Source of the DNA: Actinomycetota bacterium | Lineage (GTDB): Bacteria > Actinomycetota > Actinomycetes > JACCUZ01 | Assembly (NCBI GenBank): GCA_030841195.1 | Contig: JAVEDA010000393.1 | Location: forward strand, 1 to 10,826 | Reading direction: 5' to 3' | Length of the DNA stretch: 10,826 bases | Shown here: positions 1 to 5,998 of the stretch, piece after piece | Layout of the letters: each line of letters begins with the position of its first letter | How positions within the stretch are numbered: the first letter of the stretch is position 1 | Notes under the pieces: model-generated | The model's input: the letters and a program-made list of their open reading frames with translations, nothing else | Told to the model about the DNA's origin: nothing | Databases searched by the model: none | Made by a program: the position numbers and the translations under genes

Positions 1-840
1 GTCGCTGTCGCGCTCGCCGTAGGCGTCGGCTATCTGCAGGTGCGCATGTTCCGGGGGCCGCTGGCCGGCATCCACCGGCGGGCCGAGCACCTGGGCTCGG
101 GGCAGAAGCGGGAGCCGCTGCGGCCGTCGGGGATCTCGGAGTTCGACCGGGTGGCCGAGCTGCTCGAGCGCAGCGCCGGCCGGGTCGACCGGCTGATCGC
201 CGCGGAGCGGCAGTTCGCCAGCGATGCGTCGCACCAGCTGCGCACCCCGCTCACGGCGCTGTCGATGCGGCTCGAGGAGATCCTGCAGGCCGAGGACCAG
301 CAGACCGTGCGCGACGAGGCGGCCAGCGCGCTGGCCCAGGTGGAGCGGCTCGCCACCGTGGTCGAGCACCTGCTGGACAGCGTGCGCGACAACAACCTGC
401 GCGCCGGCCCGGTGCCGCTGGACGAGGTGGTGCTGCAGCAGGTGGTGGAGTGGGAGCCCGCGTTCGCCGCCCGGCACCGCATCGTCAAGGCGACGGGCAC
501 CCGTGGGCTGGTCGCCCTGGCCACCCCCAACGGGCTGTCCCAGGTGCTCGCCACCCTGCTGGAGAACAGCCTGATCCACGGCGACGGCGTCGTGACGGTC
601 TCCACCCGGTCGACCGGCATCTCCCTGGTGATCGAGGTCACCGACGAGGGCCCGGGTGTGCCCGCCGAGCTGGGCGCGCGGATCTTCGAGCGGTCGGTCA
701 GCGGCCGGAAGGGCACCGGGCTCGGCCTCGCGGTGGCCCGCGAGCTGGCCGAGGCCGACGGCGGCCGGCTCGAGCTGGTGCAGCAGAAGCCGGCGATGTT
801 CGCGCTGTTCCTCAGCGCAGCGGGTGCGGGTCCTCGCTGA
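1..840 (+). CDS. Sensor histidine kinase, 3' part (5' end outside window)
   Basis: This is the C-terminal 279 residues of a membrane-bound two-component sensor kinase, which would autophosphorylate on histidine and pass the phosphate to a response regulator. The frame is open from base 1. The first codons are hydrophobic (VAVALAVGVGYLQV), which looks like the end of a transmembrane helix. A HAMP-like linker with L-GIHRRAE and FDRVAELLERS follows. The HisKA box FASDASHQLRTPL has its phospho-accepting His at bases 232-234. The ATPase domain shows the N box (LLENSLIHGDG), G1 (DEGPGVP), F box (FERSVS) and G2 (GRKGTGLGLAVA). All catalytic boxes are intact. The sensor domain and any partner regulator lie upstream, so the stimulus is unknown. 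The last 29 bp overlap the convergent gtrA-like gene. A methionine at 40 also opens this frame, but it falls after the membrane segment and is not the true start. Confidence 0.93.
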   Translation, partial: VAVALAVGVGYLQVRMFRGPLAGIHRRAEHLGSGQKREPLRPSGISEFDRVAELLERSAGRVDRLIAAERQFASDASHQLRTPLTALSMRLEEILQAEDQQTVRDEAASALAQVERLATVVEHLLDSVRDNNLRAGPVPLDEVVLQQVVEWEPAFAARHRIVKATGTRGLVALATPNGLSQVLATLLENSLIHGDGVVTVSTRSTGISLVIEVTDEGPGVPAELGARIFERSVSGRKGTGLGLAVARELAEADGGRLELVQQKPAMFALFLSAAGAGPR

Positions 841-1285
841 CCGCGGCCTCGGGCAGCAGCTCGGGGAACACCCAGCGCCGGTAGGACCAGAACCGGAACG
901 CCGTCCCGAGGGCCAGCCCGACGACGTTGGCCGCGATGTTGTCGGCCAGCCGGCCGGTGAAGTCCAGCAGGTAGTGCGAGATGGCCAGGCAGGCCAGCGC
1001 GATCAGCAGGCCGACCCCGTTGAGCAGGAAGAACAGGGCGTACTCCCGGCGTACGCCGGACCGGCTGCGCCGCCGGAACGTCCAGTGCCGGTTCCCCAGG
1101 TAGGCGACCGTGGTGGCCACCAGGGTGGAGATCGTCTTCGAGGTGAGCGGCTTGTCGGTGGCGTGCAGGAGCAGGTTGAACAGCCCGACGTCCACGACGA
1201 AGGCGAACCCGCCGACCACGCCGAACTTCATCAGCTCGCGCACCAGGTGGCCCAGGCGGTAGTACGCGGCGAGCAGCGCCCTCAC
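812..1285 (-). CDS. GtrA-family polytopic membrane protein
   Basis: A 157-residue protein with the four hydrophobic segments of the GtrA family (first around residues 20-40, others near 50-65, 85-105 and 115-130). GtrA proteins are small inner-membrane proteins thought to flip or present polyprenyl-linked sugars for glycan decoration. Visible family features are the first helix FGVVGGFAFVVDVGLFNLL, the loop NRHWTFRR before helix 3, and the closing FRFWSYRRWVF. The GTG at 1285-1283 is chosen because the frame is closed by a TAG at 1324-1322 with no ATG or GTG codon in between. That GTG overlaps the stop of a nine-codon upstream frame in a GTGA arrangement, so coupled translation is possible. 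The 3' end overlaps the histidine kinase by 29 bp. A GtrA-like gene beside purK is also found in mycobacteria (Rv3277). The sugar handled cannot be read from the sequence. Confidence 0.9.
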   Translation of the reverse strand: MRALLAAYYRLGHLVRELMKFGVVGGFAFVVDVGLFNLLLHATDKPLTSKTISTLVATTVAYLGNRHWTFRRRSRSGVRREYALFFLLNGVGLLIALACLAISHYLLDFTGRLADNIAANVVGLALGTAFRFWSYRRWVFPELLPEAAVSEDPHPLR

Positions 1286-1311
1286 TGGCGGGTCGGCAAC
1301 GCAGTCGTCAC
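1282..1311 (-). CDS. Possible nine-residue leader peptide upstream of gtrA
   Basis: The frame encodes MTTALPTRQ from a GTG at 1311-1309, and its TGA stop overlaps the GTG start of the gtrA-like gene (GTGA at 1285-1282). A TAGGCT box (1324-1319) begins 13 nt before the GTG, the spacing expected for a leaderless transcript that starts on the GTG. I see this arrangement directly, but translation is an inference. The peptide has no recognisable attenuator features such as a run of one regulatory amino acid. Its likely role would be to deliver ribosomes to gtrA, which lacks a convincing Shine-Dalgarno sequence. Confidence 0.3.
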   Translation of the reverse strand: MTTALPTRQ

Positions 1312-1318
1312 GCCCAGG

Positions 1319-1324
1319 AGCCTA
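1319..1324 (-). promoter_or_regulatory. Probable -10 box of gtrA promoter (TAGGCT)
   Basis: TAGGCT on the minus strand fits the actinobacterial TANNNT -10 consensus and would place the transcription start at about 1311, on a GTG codon. No good -35 hexamer is evident; the region where it would lie is occupied by the palindrome at 1332-1351. Confidence 0.4.
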
Positions 1325-1331
1325 ACCGGAG

Positions 1332-1351
1332 CACGATCAAGCCTGATCGTG
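1332..1351. promoter_or_regulatory. Perfect 8-bp inverted repeat, possible operator
   Basis: The arms CACGATCA and TGATCGTG are exact reverse complements separated by AGCC. The site lies in the divergent region between the gtrA-like gene and acyl-CoA dehydrogenase 1, about 21-40 bp upstream of the predicted gtrA transcription start. A bound dimeric repressor there would cover the -35 region. It is unlikely to be a terminator, because no transcription unit ends here. Confidence 0.45.
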
Positions 1352-1361
1352 GCACCATGAC

Positions 1362-1373
1362 CGTCGTACGACG
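1362..1373. promoter_or_regulatory. 12-bp perfect palindrome CGTCGTACGACG
   Basis: A self-complementary 12-mer between the gtrA-like gene and acyl-CoA dehydrogenase 1, centred about 60 bp before the dehydrogenase start. With the neighbouring palindrome at 1332-1351 it makes this short region symmetric at two places. TetR-family regulators of acyl-CoA metabolism bind palindromes of this general kind, but nothing in the window identifies the regulator. GTAC-centred words arise readily in GC-rich DNA, so confidence is modest. Confidence 0.3.
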
Positions 1374-1415
1374 TGACAGGCGGGCGCAGTGGCGCAGCCT
1401 TGGTGACACACCGGC

Positions 1416-1420
1416 AGGAG
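1416..1420 (+). promoter_or_regulatory. Ribosome binding site of acyl-CoA dehydrogenase 1
   Basis: AGGAG ends 7 nt before the GTG at 1428. It fixes this GTG as the start, with the product beginning MSGTHLSDELESLRK. Confidence 0.7.
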
Positions 1421-1427
1421 ACCCAGC

Positions 1428-2585
1428 GTGAGCGGCACCCACCTCAGCGACGAGCTCGAGTCGCTGCGCAAGACCGTCGAGGAGTTCGCCCACGAGGTGG
1501 TCGCGCCGACCATCGGTGACCTCTACGAGCGCAACGAGTTCCCCTACGACATCGTCCGCCAGATGGGCGAGATGGGGCTCTTCGGCCTGCCGTTCCCGGA
1601 GGAGTACGGCGGTATGGGCGGCGACTACTTCGCGCTCTGCGTCGCGCTCGAGGAGCTGGCTCGGGTGGACTCGTCGGTGGCCATCACGCTGGAGGCCGCG
1701 GTCTCGCTCGGCGCCATGCCGATCTTCCGGTTCGGCACCGAGGAGCAGAAGCGGGAGTGGCTGCCCCGGCTCTGCGCCGGCACTCTGATCGGTGCGTTCG
1801 GGCTGACCGAGCCGGGTGCGGGGTCCGACGCAGGCGGCACCACGACCACGGCGCGGCTGTCCGAGGACGGCTCGGAGTGGGTGATCAACGGCACCAAGGC
1901 GTTCATCACGAACTCGGGGACGGACATCACCGGCCTGGTCACGGTGACGGCGGTGACGGGGACGACTTCTGACGGGAAGAAGGAGATCTCCTCGATCATC
2001 GTGCCGGCGGGCACGCCCGGGTTCACCGCGTCGAAGAAGTACTCCAAGGTCGGCTGGAACGCCTCGGACACCCGCGAGCTGTCCTTCGCGGACTGCACGG
2101 TGCCGGCCGCGAACCTGGTCGGTGAGCGCGGCCGCGGCTACGCCCAGTTCCTGTCGATCCTGGACGAGGGCCGGATCGCGATCGCCGCCCTCGGCGTCGG
2201 GCTGGCGCAGGGCTGCGTGGACGAGTCGGTCAAGTACGCCAAGGAGCGGATGGCGTTCGGTCGCCCGATCGGGGCCAACCAGGCGATCTCCTTCAAGATC
2301 GCGGACATGGAGATGCGGGCCCACACGGCCCGGCTGGCGTACTACGACGCGGCCGCCCGGATGCTGCGGGGTGAGCCGTTCAAGAAGCAGGCGGCGATCG
2401 CGAAGCTGTACTCCTCCGAGATCGCGGTCACCAACGCCCGCGAGGCCACCCAGGTGCACGGCGGCTACGGGTTCATGAACGAGTTCCCGGTGGCCCGGAT
2501 GTGGCGGGACTCGAAGATCCTCGAGATCGGCGAGGGCACCTCCGAGGTGCAGCGGATGCTCATCGCCCGCGAGCTTGGCCTCTAA
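1428..2585 (+). CDS. Acyl-CoA dehydrogenase (first of two)
   Basis: A 385-residue FAD-dependent acyl-CoA dehydrogenase of normal length. It would oxidise an acyl-CoA to the 2-enoyl-CoA and pass electrons to electron-transfer flavoprotein. The N-terminal helical domain contains EEYGGMGGDYFALCVALEEL near residues 55-80. The family signature FGLTEPGAGSD lies near residue 125 and the substrate/FAD strand motif VINGTKAFITNSG near 150. The C-terminal helical domain has KERMAFGRPI and VHGGYGF. The catalytic base is Glu369 in EIGEGTSEVQR, where the usual Tyr before this Glu is Gly. The GTG start has a good AGGAG site. No signal or membrane segment is seen. It is transcribed away from the gtrA-like gene, and a 13-bp-stem hairpin begins within 10 bp of its stop. 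Substrate chain length or branching cannot be deduced. It is clearly distinct from the second dehydrogenase at 8458-9609. Confidence 0.95.
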   Translation: MSGTHLSDELESLRKTVEEFAHEVVAPTIGDLYERNEFPYDIVRQMGEMGLFGLPFPEEYGGMGGDYFALCVALEELARVDSSVAITLEAAVSLGAMPIFRFGTEEQKREWLPRLCAGTLIGAFGLTEPGAGSDAGGTTTTARLSEDGSEWVINGTKAFITNSGTDITGLVTVTAVTGTTSDGKKEISSIIVPAGTPGFTASKKYSKVGWNASDTRELSFADCTVPAANLVGERGRGYAQFLSILDEGRIAIAALGVGLAQGCVDESVKYAKERMAFGRPIGANQAISFKIADMEMRAHTARLAYYDAAARMLRGEPFKKQAAIAKLYSSEIAVTNAREATQVHGGYGFMNEFPVARMWRDSKILEIGEGTSEVQRMLIARELGL

Positions 2586-2590
2586 TTGCC

Positions 2591-2640
2591 GAAGTGGACC
2601 GGCTGCGTGGCACCTGAAGTCCCGCCCAGCCGGTCCACTC
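2591..2640. repeat. Palindromic repeat, copy 1 (also likely bidirectional terminator)
   Basis: This 50-bp element matches copy 2 (3719-3768) at 46 of 50 positions in the same orientation. The arms AGTGGACCGGCTG (2593-2605) and CAGCCGGTCCACT (2627-2639) form a perfect 13-bp stem around a 21-nt loop. It lies just after the stop of acyl-CoA dehydrogenase 1 and 15 bp beyond the stop of the convergent DUF559 gene, so here it could end transcription from both sides. There is no T-run, which is common for GC-rich actinobacterial hairpins. Confidence 0.8.
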
Positions 2641-2655
2641 CAGGCCGAGTGTCGG

Positions 2656-3663
2656 TCAGGCGGCCTCGAGCGGCCAGTTTTCCTCCCGGGAGTAGCGCAT
2701 CAGCCGGGTCCGCACCGAAGGACTCGGTACCCAGCCGCGCGACATCAAGGCCTCGGCCGTGCGCAAGACGGCGACCCGCTCGCGGTGCCGGACGCTGTAC
2801 GAGCTGACGTCGACCACGAGCCGACCACGACGTTGCAGGCCGCCTCGACGGACATCGTCTGCCTCACTGGCCAGCAGGTCGTGGTGCTGCATCCCGTTCA
2901 CCTCGATGGTGACCAGCCAGTCGTCGAAGTCGTTGTCGAGGTACCAGACACCGTTCGGACGACAGACTTTCCGCTGACGTGTCGGTTCAGGCAACCCCGC
3001 GCGTCGCAGCGCGCGGGCGTAGTCGAGCTCGGGCAACGACTGCGCGCCGCCGGCGACATCGGCGATCGTCTCGCGGATCAGCAGCCTCTTGGGCAACGTG
3101 GGCCGGGCTTCGACCAGCCGGGACAAGTCGGCCGGTCTCAGCAGCCGCTGCTGGATGGCCGCCGCGATCACTGCACGGGTGCGGTTGTCGGCGTGTGCCG
3201 CCGACGCCATCTCGACTACGGCCCGGGGCAGGTTGTGGCGAGCGGGCGTCCGCGCCGGCGCGAGCTCGGATGACGCGTGCCGGGTCTGGTGCAGCCGGAT
3301 GCTGACCATCGGGTGGTCGAGGTGACCGACCTCGCGGCCGTGCGGCACAGCTACGTGGACCGTCCATTCGAGATATCCCCGCAGCCCACCCGCCTCGGCG
3401 GCTGTCGCCAGCGCCAGAGCAGCCTCGGGGCCGGCGTGAAGCAGCCCTGCCCAGGCACGCTGCCGGCGCGTCAGCTCGCCGCTGTGCAGGACGACGACGC
3501 GCGGTCCGAGGTCGCGCCAGACCCCGCCACCGGTCCGGAACTTGACGGCCTCGTGGCCGAGGCCCAGGTCGGTCAGTTGCCGCCTGCTGACGACAAGGTC
3601 CTGTGCCGTCGCGAGCGGCCGCAGCTCGAGCGGCAGACGCCGGGACGAGTCCACCTCTTGCAT
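2656..3663 (-). CDS. AbiEi-like / DUF559 (Vsr-fold) protein, orphan
   Basis: A 335-residue two-part protein of a type common in actinobacteria. The N-terminal half (about residues 15-130) resembles the type IV antitoxin AbiEi wing and linker region, with LATAQDLVVSRRQL and the RRQRAWAGLLHAGPEAALA stretch. The C-terminal part (about 235-310) is a DUF559 domain related to very-short-patch-repair endonucleases. It contains YLDNDF (Asp243, Asp245), IEVNGMQHH (Glu254, His260) and VDVSSYSVRHR, which keep the acidic residues expected of a PD-(D/E)XK-like site. Nuclease activity is an inference. No AbiEii-like toxin gene is adjacent. The start is the ATG at 3663 with GAGG upstream; GTG at 3681 or 3711 is possible. 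The open frame continues to 4461, but that part is antisense to purK. The gene alone fills the space between the two copies of a 50-bp palindromic repeat. Confidence 0.85.
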   Translation of the reverse strand: MQEVDSSRRLPLELRPLATAQDLVVSRRQLTDLGLGHEAVKFRTGGGVWRDLGPRVVVLHSGELTRRQRAWAGLLHAGPEAALALATAAEAGGLRGYLEWTVHVAVPHGREVGHLDHPMVSIRLHQTRHASSELAPARTPARHNLPRAVVEMASAAHADNRTRAVIAAAIQQRLLRPADLSRLVEARPTLPKRLLIRETIADVAGGAQSLPELDYARALRRAGLPEPTRQRKVCRPNGVWYLDNDFDDWLVTIEVNGMQHHDLLASEADDVRRGGLQRRGRLVVDVSSYSVRHRERVAVLRTAEALMSRGWVPSPSVRTRLMRYSREENWPLEAA

Positions 3664-3718
3664 CGGCTGAGCCTCGCGCACGGCGGCCGGGGCGACCTCG
3701 AGGTCATCCACAGCGGTG

Positions 3719-3768
3719 GAAGTGGACCGGCTGGGTGGCACCGGAAGTCCCGCGCAGCCGGTCCACTT
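3719..3768. repeat. Palindromic repeat, copy 2
   Basis: Second copy of the element at 2591-2640, differing at only four positions and in the same orientation. The arms GAAGTGGACCGGCTG (3719-3733) and CAGCCGGTCCACTTC (3755-3769) form a perfect 15-bp stem with a 21-nt loop. It sits between divergently transcribed genes, 55 bp before the DUF559 start and about 20 bp before the purK start, where a terminator is not expected. Duplicated repeat element, regulatory site or REP-like sequence are all possible readings. Confidence 0.8.
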
Positions 3769-3777
3769 CGGGTGACC

Positions 3778-3783
3778 TAGGGT
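3778..3783 (+). promoter_or_regulatory. Probable -10 box of purK promoter (TAGGGT)
   Basis: TAGGGT fits TANNNT and begins 13 nt before the GTG at 3791, consistent with a leaderless purK mRNA. No Shine-Dalgarno sequence precedes either candidate start. The upstream promoter half would overlap the palindromic repeat at 3719-3768. Confidence 0.45.
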
Positions 3784-3790
3784 GGCCGCC

Positions 3791-4930
3791 GTGGGGTTTC
3801 CGGTGGTGGGCGTCGTGGGCGGCGGGCAGCTCGCCCGGATGATGGCCCCGCCGGCGATCGCCCTCGGCATCACCCTCGAGGTGCTGGCCCGCGACGCCCA
3901 CGACAGCGCCGCACTCGTCGTACCCGGCACCACGGTGGGGGCCGAGGACGACCTCGAGGCCCTGCGCGCCTTCGCCCGCCGCTGCGACGTCCTCACCTTC
4001 GACCACGAGCACGTGCCGACGGGGCACCTGCGCACCCTGGTGGCCGAGGGCGTTGTCGTGCGTCCCGGCCCGGACGCCCTCGAGCACGCCCAGGACAAGC
4101 TCGTCATGCGCCGCCGGCTCACCCAGCTCGGCGTCGCCTGCCCTCGCTGGCGGGCGGTCACCACGGCCGACGAGCTGGCGGCGTTCGGCGCGGAGGTCGG
4201 CTGGCCGCTGGTCCTCAAGACACCTCGGGGCGGGTACGACGGCAAGGGGGTCCGCCTGGTCGAGCAGCCGGGCGACGCCGACGACTGGCTGGCCTCTTCG
4301 ACGGTCGACACTCCGTTGCTGGCAGAGGAGCGGGTCGCGTTCTCCCGCGAGCTGGCGGTGCTGGTGGCCCGCAGCCCGCACGGGCAGGCCGCGGTCTGGC
4401 CGGTCGTCGAGACCGTCCAGGTCGACGGCGTCTGCCGCGAGGTCGTCGCGCCGGCACCCATGCACCAGGACCACGCCCTGGCAGCTCAGCAGGCTGCGCT
4501 GCGGATCGCCGAGGGACTGGGCGTGACCGGGGTGATGGCGGTCGAGATGTTCGACACCGAGGCGGGCGTACTCGTCAACGAGCTGGCCATGCGACCGCAC
4601 AACAGCGGCCACTGGACCATCGAGGGCTCGCGGACCAGCCAGTTCGAGCAGCACCTGCGCGCCGTGCTCGACCTGCCGCTCGGCGACACCCGGATGACAG
4701 CGCCGCACGTCGTGATGGCCAACGTCCTGGGCGGCGACTTCCCGGACATGTACGACGGCTACCTGCACTGCCTGGCGCACGACCCGGGCATCCGGATCCA
4801 CATGTACGGGAAGCAGGTACGCCCAGGGCGAAAGGTGGGTCACGTCACGGCTCTCGGCAGCGATGCTGAGGACGTGCGAGAGCGTGCCCGGCACGCCGCC
4901 GCCTTCCTGCGAGGAGACATCCATGAGTAG
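3791..4930 (+). CDS. purK: 5-(carboxyamino)imidazole ribonucleotide synthase
   Basis: PurK carboxylates 5-aminoimidazole ribonucleotide with bicarbonate and ATP to give N5-CAIR, the substrate of PurE, in cytosolic purine synthesis. The 379-residue product is a normal-length ATP-grasp enzyme. It begins with the PurK hallmark VVGGGQLARM and continues with TFDHEHVP, the AQDKLVMRRRL segment, the glycine loop RGGYDGKGV, then VNELAMRPHNSGHW and TSQFEQHLRAVL near the C-terminus. I favour the GTG at 3791 because VGFPVVG aligns with the usual MTFPVVG-type opening and a TANNNT box is placed for a leaderless start. A GTG at 3782 in the same frame would add three residues. The stop overlaps purE by 8 bp, so the two are co-transcribed. 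The gene order purK-purE is standard in actinobacteria. Confidence 0.96.
   Translation: MGFPVVGVVGGGQLARMMAPPAIALGITLEVLARDAHDSAALVVPGTTVGAEDDLEALRAFARRCDVLTFDHEHVPTGHLRTLVAEGVVVRPGPDALEHAQDKLVMRRRLTQLGVACPRWRAVTTADELAAFGAEVGWPLVLKTPRGGYDGKGVRLVEQPGDADDWLASSTVDTPLLAEERVAFSRELAVLVARSPHGQAAVWPVVETVQVDGVCREVVAPAPMHQDHALAAQQAALRIAEGLGVTGVMAVEMFDTEAGVLVNELAMRPHNSGHWTIEGSRTSQFEQHLRAVLDLPLGDTRMTAPHVVMANVLGGDFPDMYDGYLHCLAHDPGIRIHMYGKQVRPGRKVGHVTALGSDAEDVRERARHAAAFLRGDIHE
4911..4916 (+). promoter_or_regulatory. Ribosome binding site of purE
   Basis: GAGGAG lies 6 nt before the ATG at 4923, inside the 3' end of purK. It selects this ATG over the in-frame ATG at 4863, which would add 20 residues unlike PurE. 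Confidence 0.75.
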
Positions 4931-5453
4931 CGACGACGCGCCGCTGGTCGGCATCGTGATGGGCAGCGACAGCGACTGGGAGGTGATGCAGGAGGCCGCC
5001 AAGGCGCTCGACGAGTTCGGCGTGCGCCACGAGGCCGACGTCGTGTCGGCCCACCGGATGCCGCGCGACATGCTCACCTATGGCGAGAACGCCGCTGGCC
5101 GAGGCTTGAAGGTCATCATCGCGGGAGCTGGCGGCGCCGCGCACCTGCCCGGCATGCTCGCGAGCGTGACCCCCTTGCCGGTTATCGGCGTACCCGTGCC
5201 GCTGGCCTACCTCGACGGTATGGACTCGTTGCTCTCCATCGTGCAGATGCCCGCCGGTGTCCCGGTCGCGACCGTGTCGGTGGCGGGAGCCCGCAATGCG
5301 GGGCTGCTCGCAGTGCGCATCCTCGGTGCCTCCGACCCGGCGCTGCAGGAGCGGATGCAGGCCTTCCAGGGCGAGCTGCGCGACAAAGCCGTGGCCAAGG
5401 GCGCCTCGCTGCGCCGGCGCACCAGCGGCACCAGCGTCGGCTTCGGCGCGTAG
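4923..5453 (+). CDS. purE: 5-(carboxyamino)imidazole ribonucleotide mutase
   Basis: A 176-residue class I PurE, which converts N5-CAIR from PurK to CAIR in purine synthesis and usually acts as an octamer. The family's phosphate- and substrate-binding segments are all present: GIVMGSDSDWEVM (GSDSD at residues 14-18), VSAHRMP with the conserved His44, AGAGGAAHLPGM (68-78), and TPLPVIGVPV followed by DSLLSIVQMPAGVPVATVSV. The PurK partner directly upstream supports the class I assignment. It overlaps purK by 8 bp and has its own strong GAGGAG site. The C-terminal tail after about residue 160 is basic and Ser/Thr-rich, as is common. The DUF1697 gene starts 8 bp after its stop. Confidence 0.97.
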   Translation: MSSDDAPLVGIVMGSDSDWEVMQEAAKALDEFGVRHEADVVSAHRMPRDMLTYGENAAGRGLKVIIAGAGGAAHLPGMLASVTPLPVIGVPVPLAYLDGMDSLLSIVQMPAGVPVATVSVAGARNAGLLAVRILGASDPALQERMQAFQGELRDKAVAKGASLRRRTSGTSVGFGA

Positions 5454-5461
5454 CGGCTGAC

Positions 5462-5995
5462 GTGCCGACGTACGTCGTCCTGCTGCGCGGGATCAACCTC
5501 GGCAGCAAGCGGCGGGTCGCCATGGCCGACCTGCGCGAGCTGCTCGAGGGGCTCGGGTACGACGACGTGCGCACCCACCTGCAGAGCGGCAACGTCGTCC
5601 TCCGAGCGGCTGGCTCCGCGGCCGCCGTGAAGAAGAAGGTCGAGGCGGCGCTCGCGACACACTGCGGCTTCGACGTCGACGTCGTCGTGCGCACCAAGGC
5701 GCAGCTGGACAAGGTGATCGGGCAGAGCCCCTTCACCGGCAGGGCCACCGACAACGCGCGCTACCTCGTGGTGTTCCTCGAGAAGGCGCCACCGGCCGCG
5801 TGGCGGCGCAGCATCGACGCCGGCGACCACGAGCCTGACGAGGTGGCGGTGCACGGCAAGGAGATCTACCTCTGGCTGCCCAAGGGCGTGCACAACAGCA
5901 AGCTGGCCCGCGAGGCGACCGGCAAGGGCGTCGGCGCGGCGACGGCGCGCAACTGGAACGTCGTCACCAAGCTGGCCGAGCTCGCCGCCGAGTGA
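5462..5995 (+). CDS. DUF1697 domain-containing protein
   Basis: A 177-residue cytosolic protein of the DUF1697 family, whose biochemical role is not established. The family is recognised by the opening YVVLLRGINLGSKRRVAMADL, then the segment LGYDDVRTHLQSGNVVL near residues 30-48 and the C-terminal ATARNWNVVTKLAELA. Its length is normal. Translation probably starts at the GTG 5462, 8 bp after the purE stop. No good Shine-Dalgarno sequence is seen, so translation may depend on ribosomes arriving from purE. The gene is probably the last of the purK-purE transcript. It ends 3 bp from the convergent TIM-barrel gene, with no terminator hairpin between them. Functional involvement in purine synthesis should not be assumed from position alone. 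Confidence 0.9.
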   Translation: MPTYVVLLRGINLGSKRRVAMADLRELLEGLGYDDVRTHLQSGNVVLRAAGSAAAVKKKVEAALATHCGFDVDVVVRTKAQLDKVIGQSPFTGRATDNARYLVVFLEKAPPAAWRRSIDAGDHEPDEVAVHGKEIYLWLPKGVHNSKLAREATGKGVGAATARNWNVVTKLAELAAE

Positions 5996-5998
5996 CAG

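Noticed and set aside
1308..2459. Long minus-strand open frame (383 codons) opposite acyl-CoA dehydrogenase 1.
   Set aside because: It is antisense to a clear full-length dehydrogenase and has no recognisable motif.
2591..3768. The two palindromic repeats as a CRISPR or minimal array.
   Set aside because: Only two copies exist, separated by over 1 kb holding one gene, with no regular spacers and no cas gene.
3664..4461. The DUF559 reading frame stays open on the minus strand far upstream, giving an apparent 601-residue protein.
   Set aside because: This part is antisense to purK, has low-complexity composition rich in Ser/Arg/Thr, and shows no domain. It also runs through the palindromic repeat. 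The real gene starts near 3663.
4863..4922. Alternative upstream ATG for purE at 4863.
   Set aside because: The added 20 residues do not resemble PurE, and a strong GAGGAG site marks the ATG at 4923.
3704..5077. Long minus-strand open frame (457 codons) opposite purK.
   Set aside because: PurK on the other strand has all family motifs. This frame is its codon-bias shadow, with Arg/Val/Gly-rich low-complexity content.
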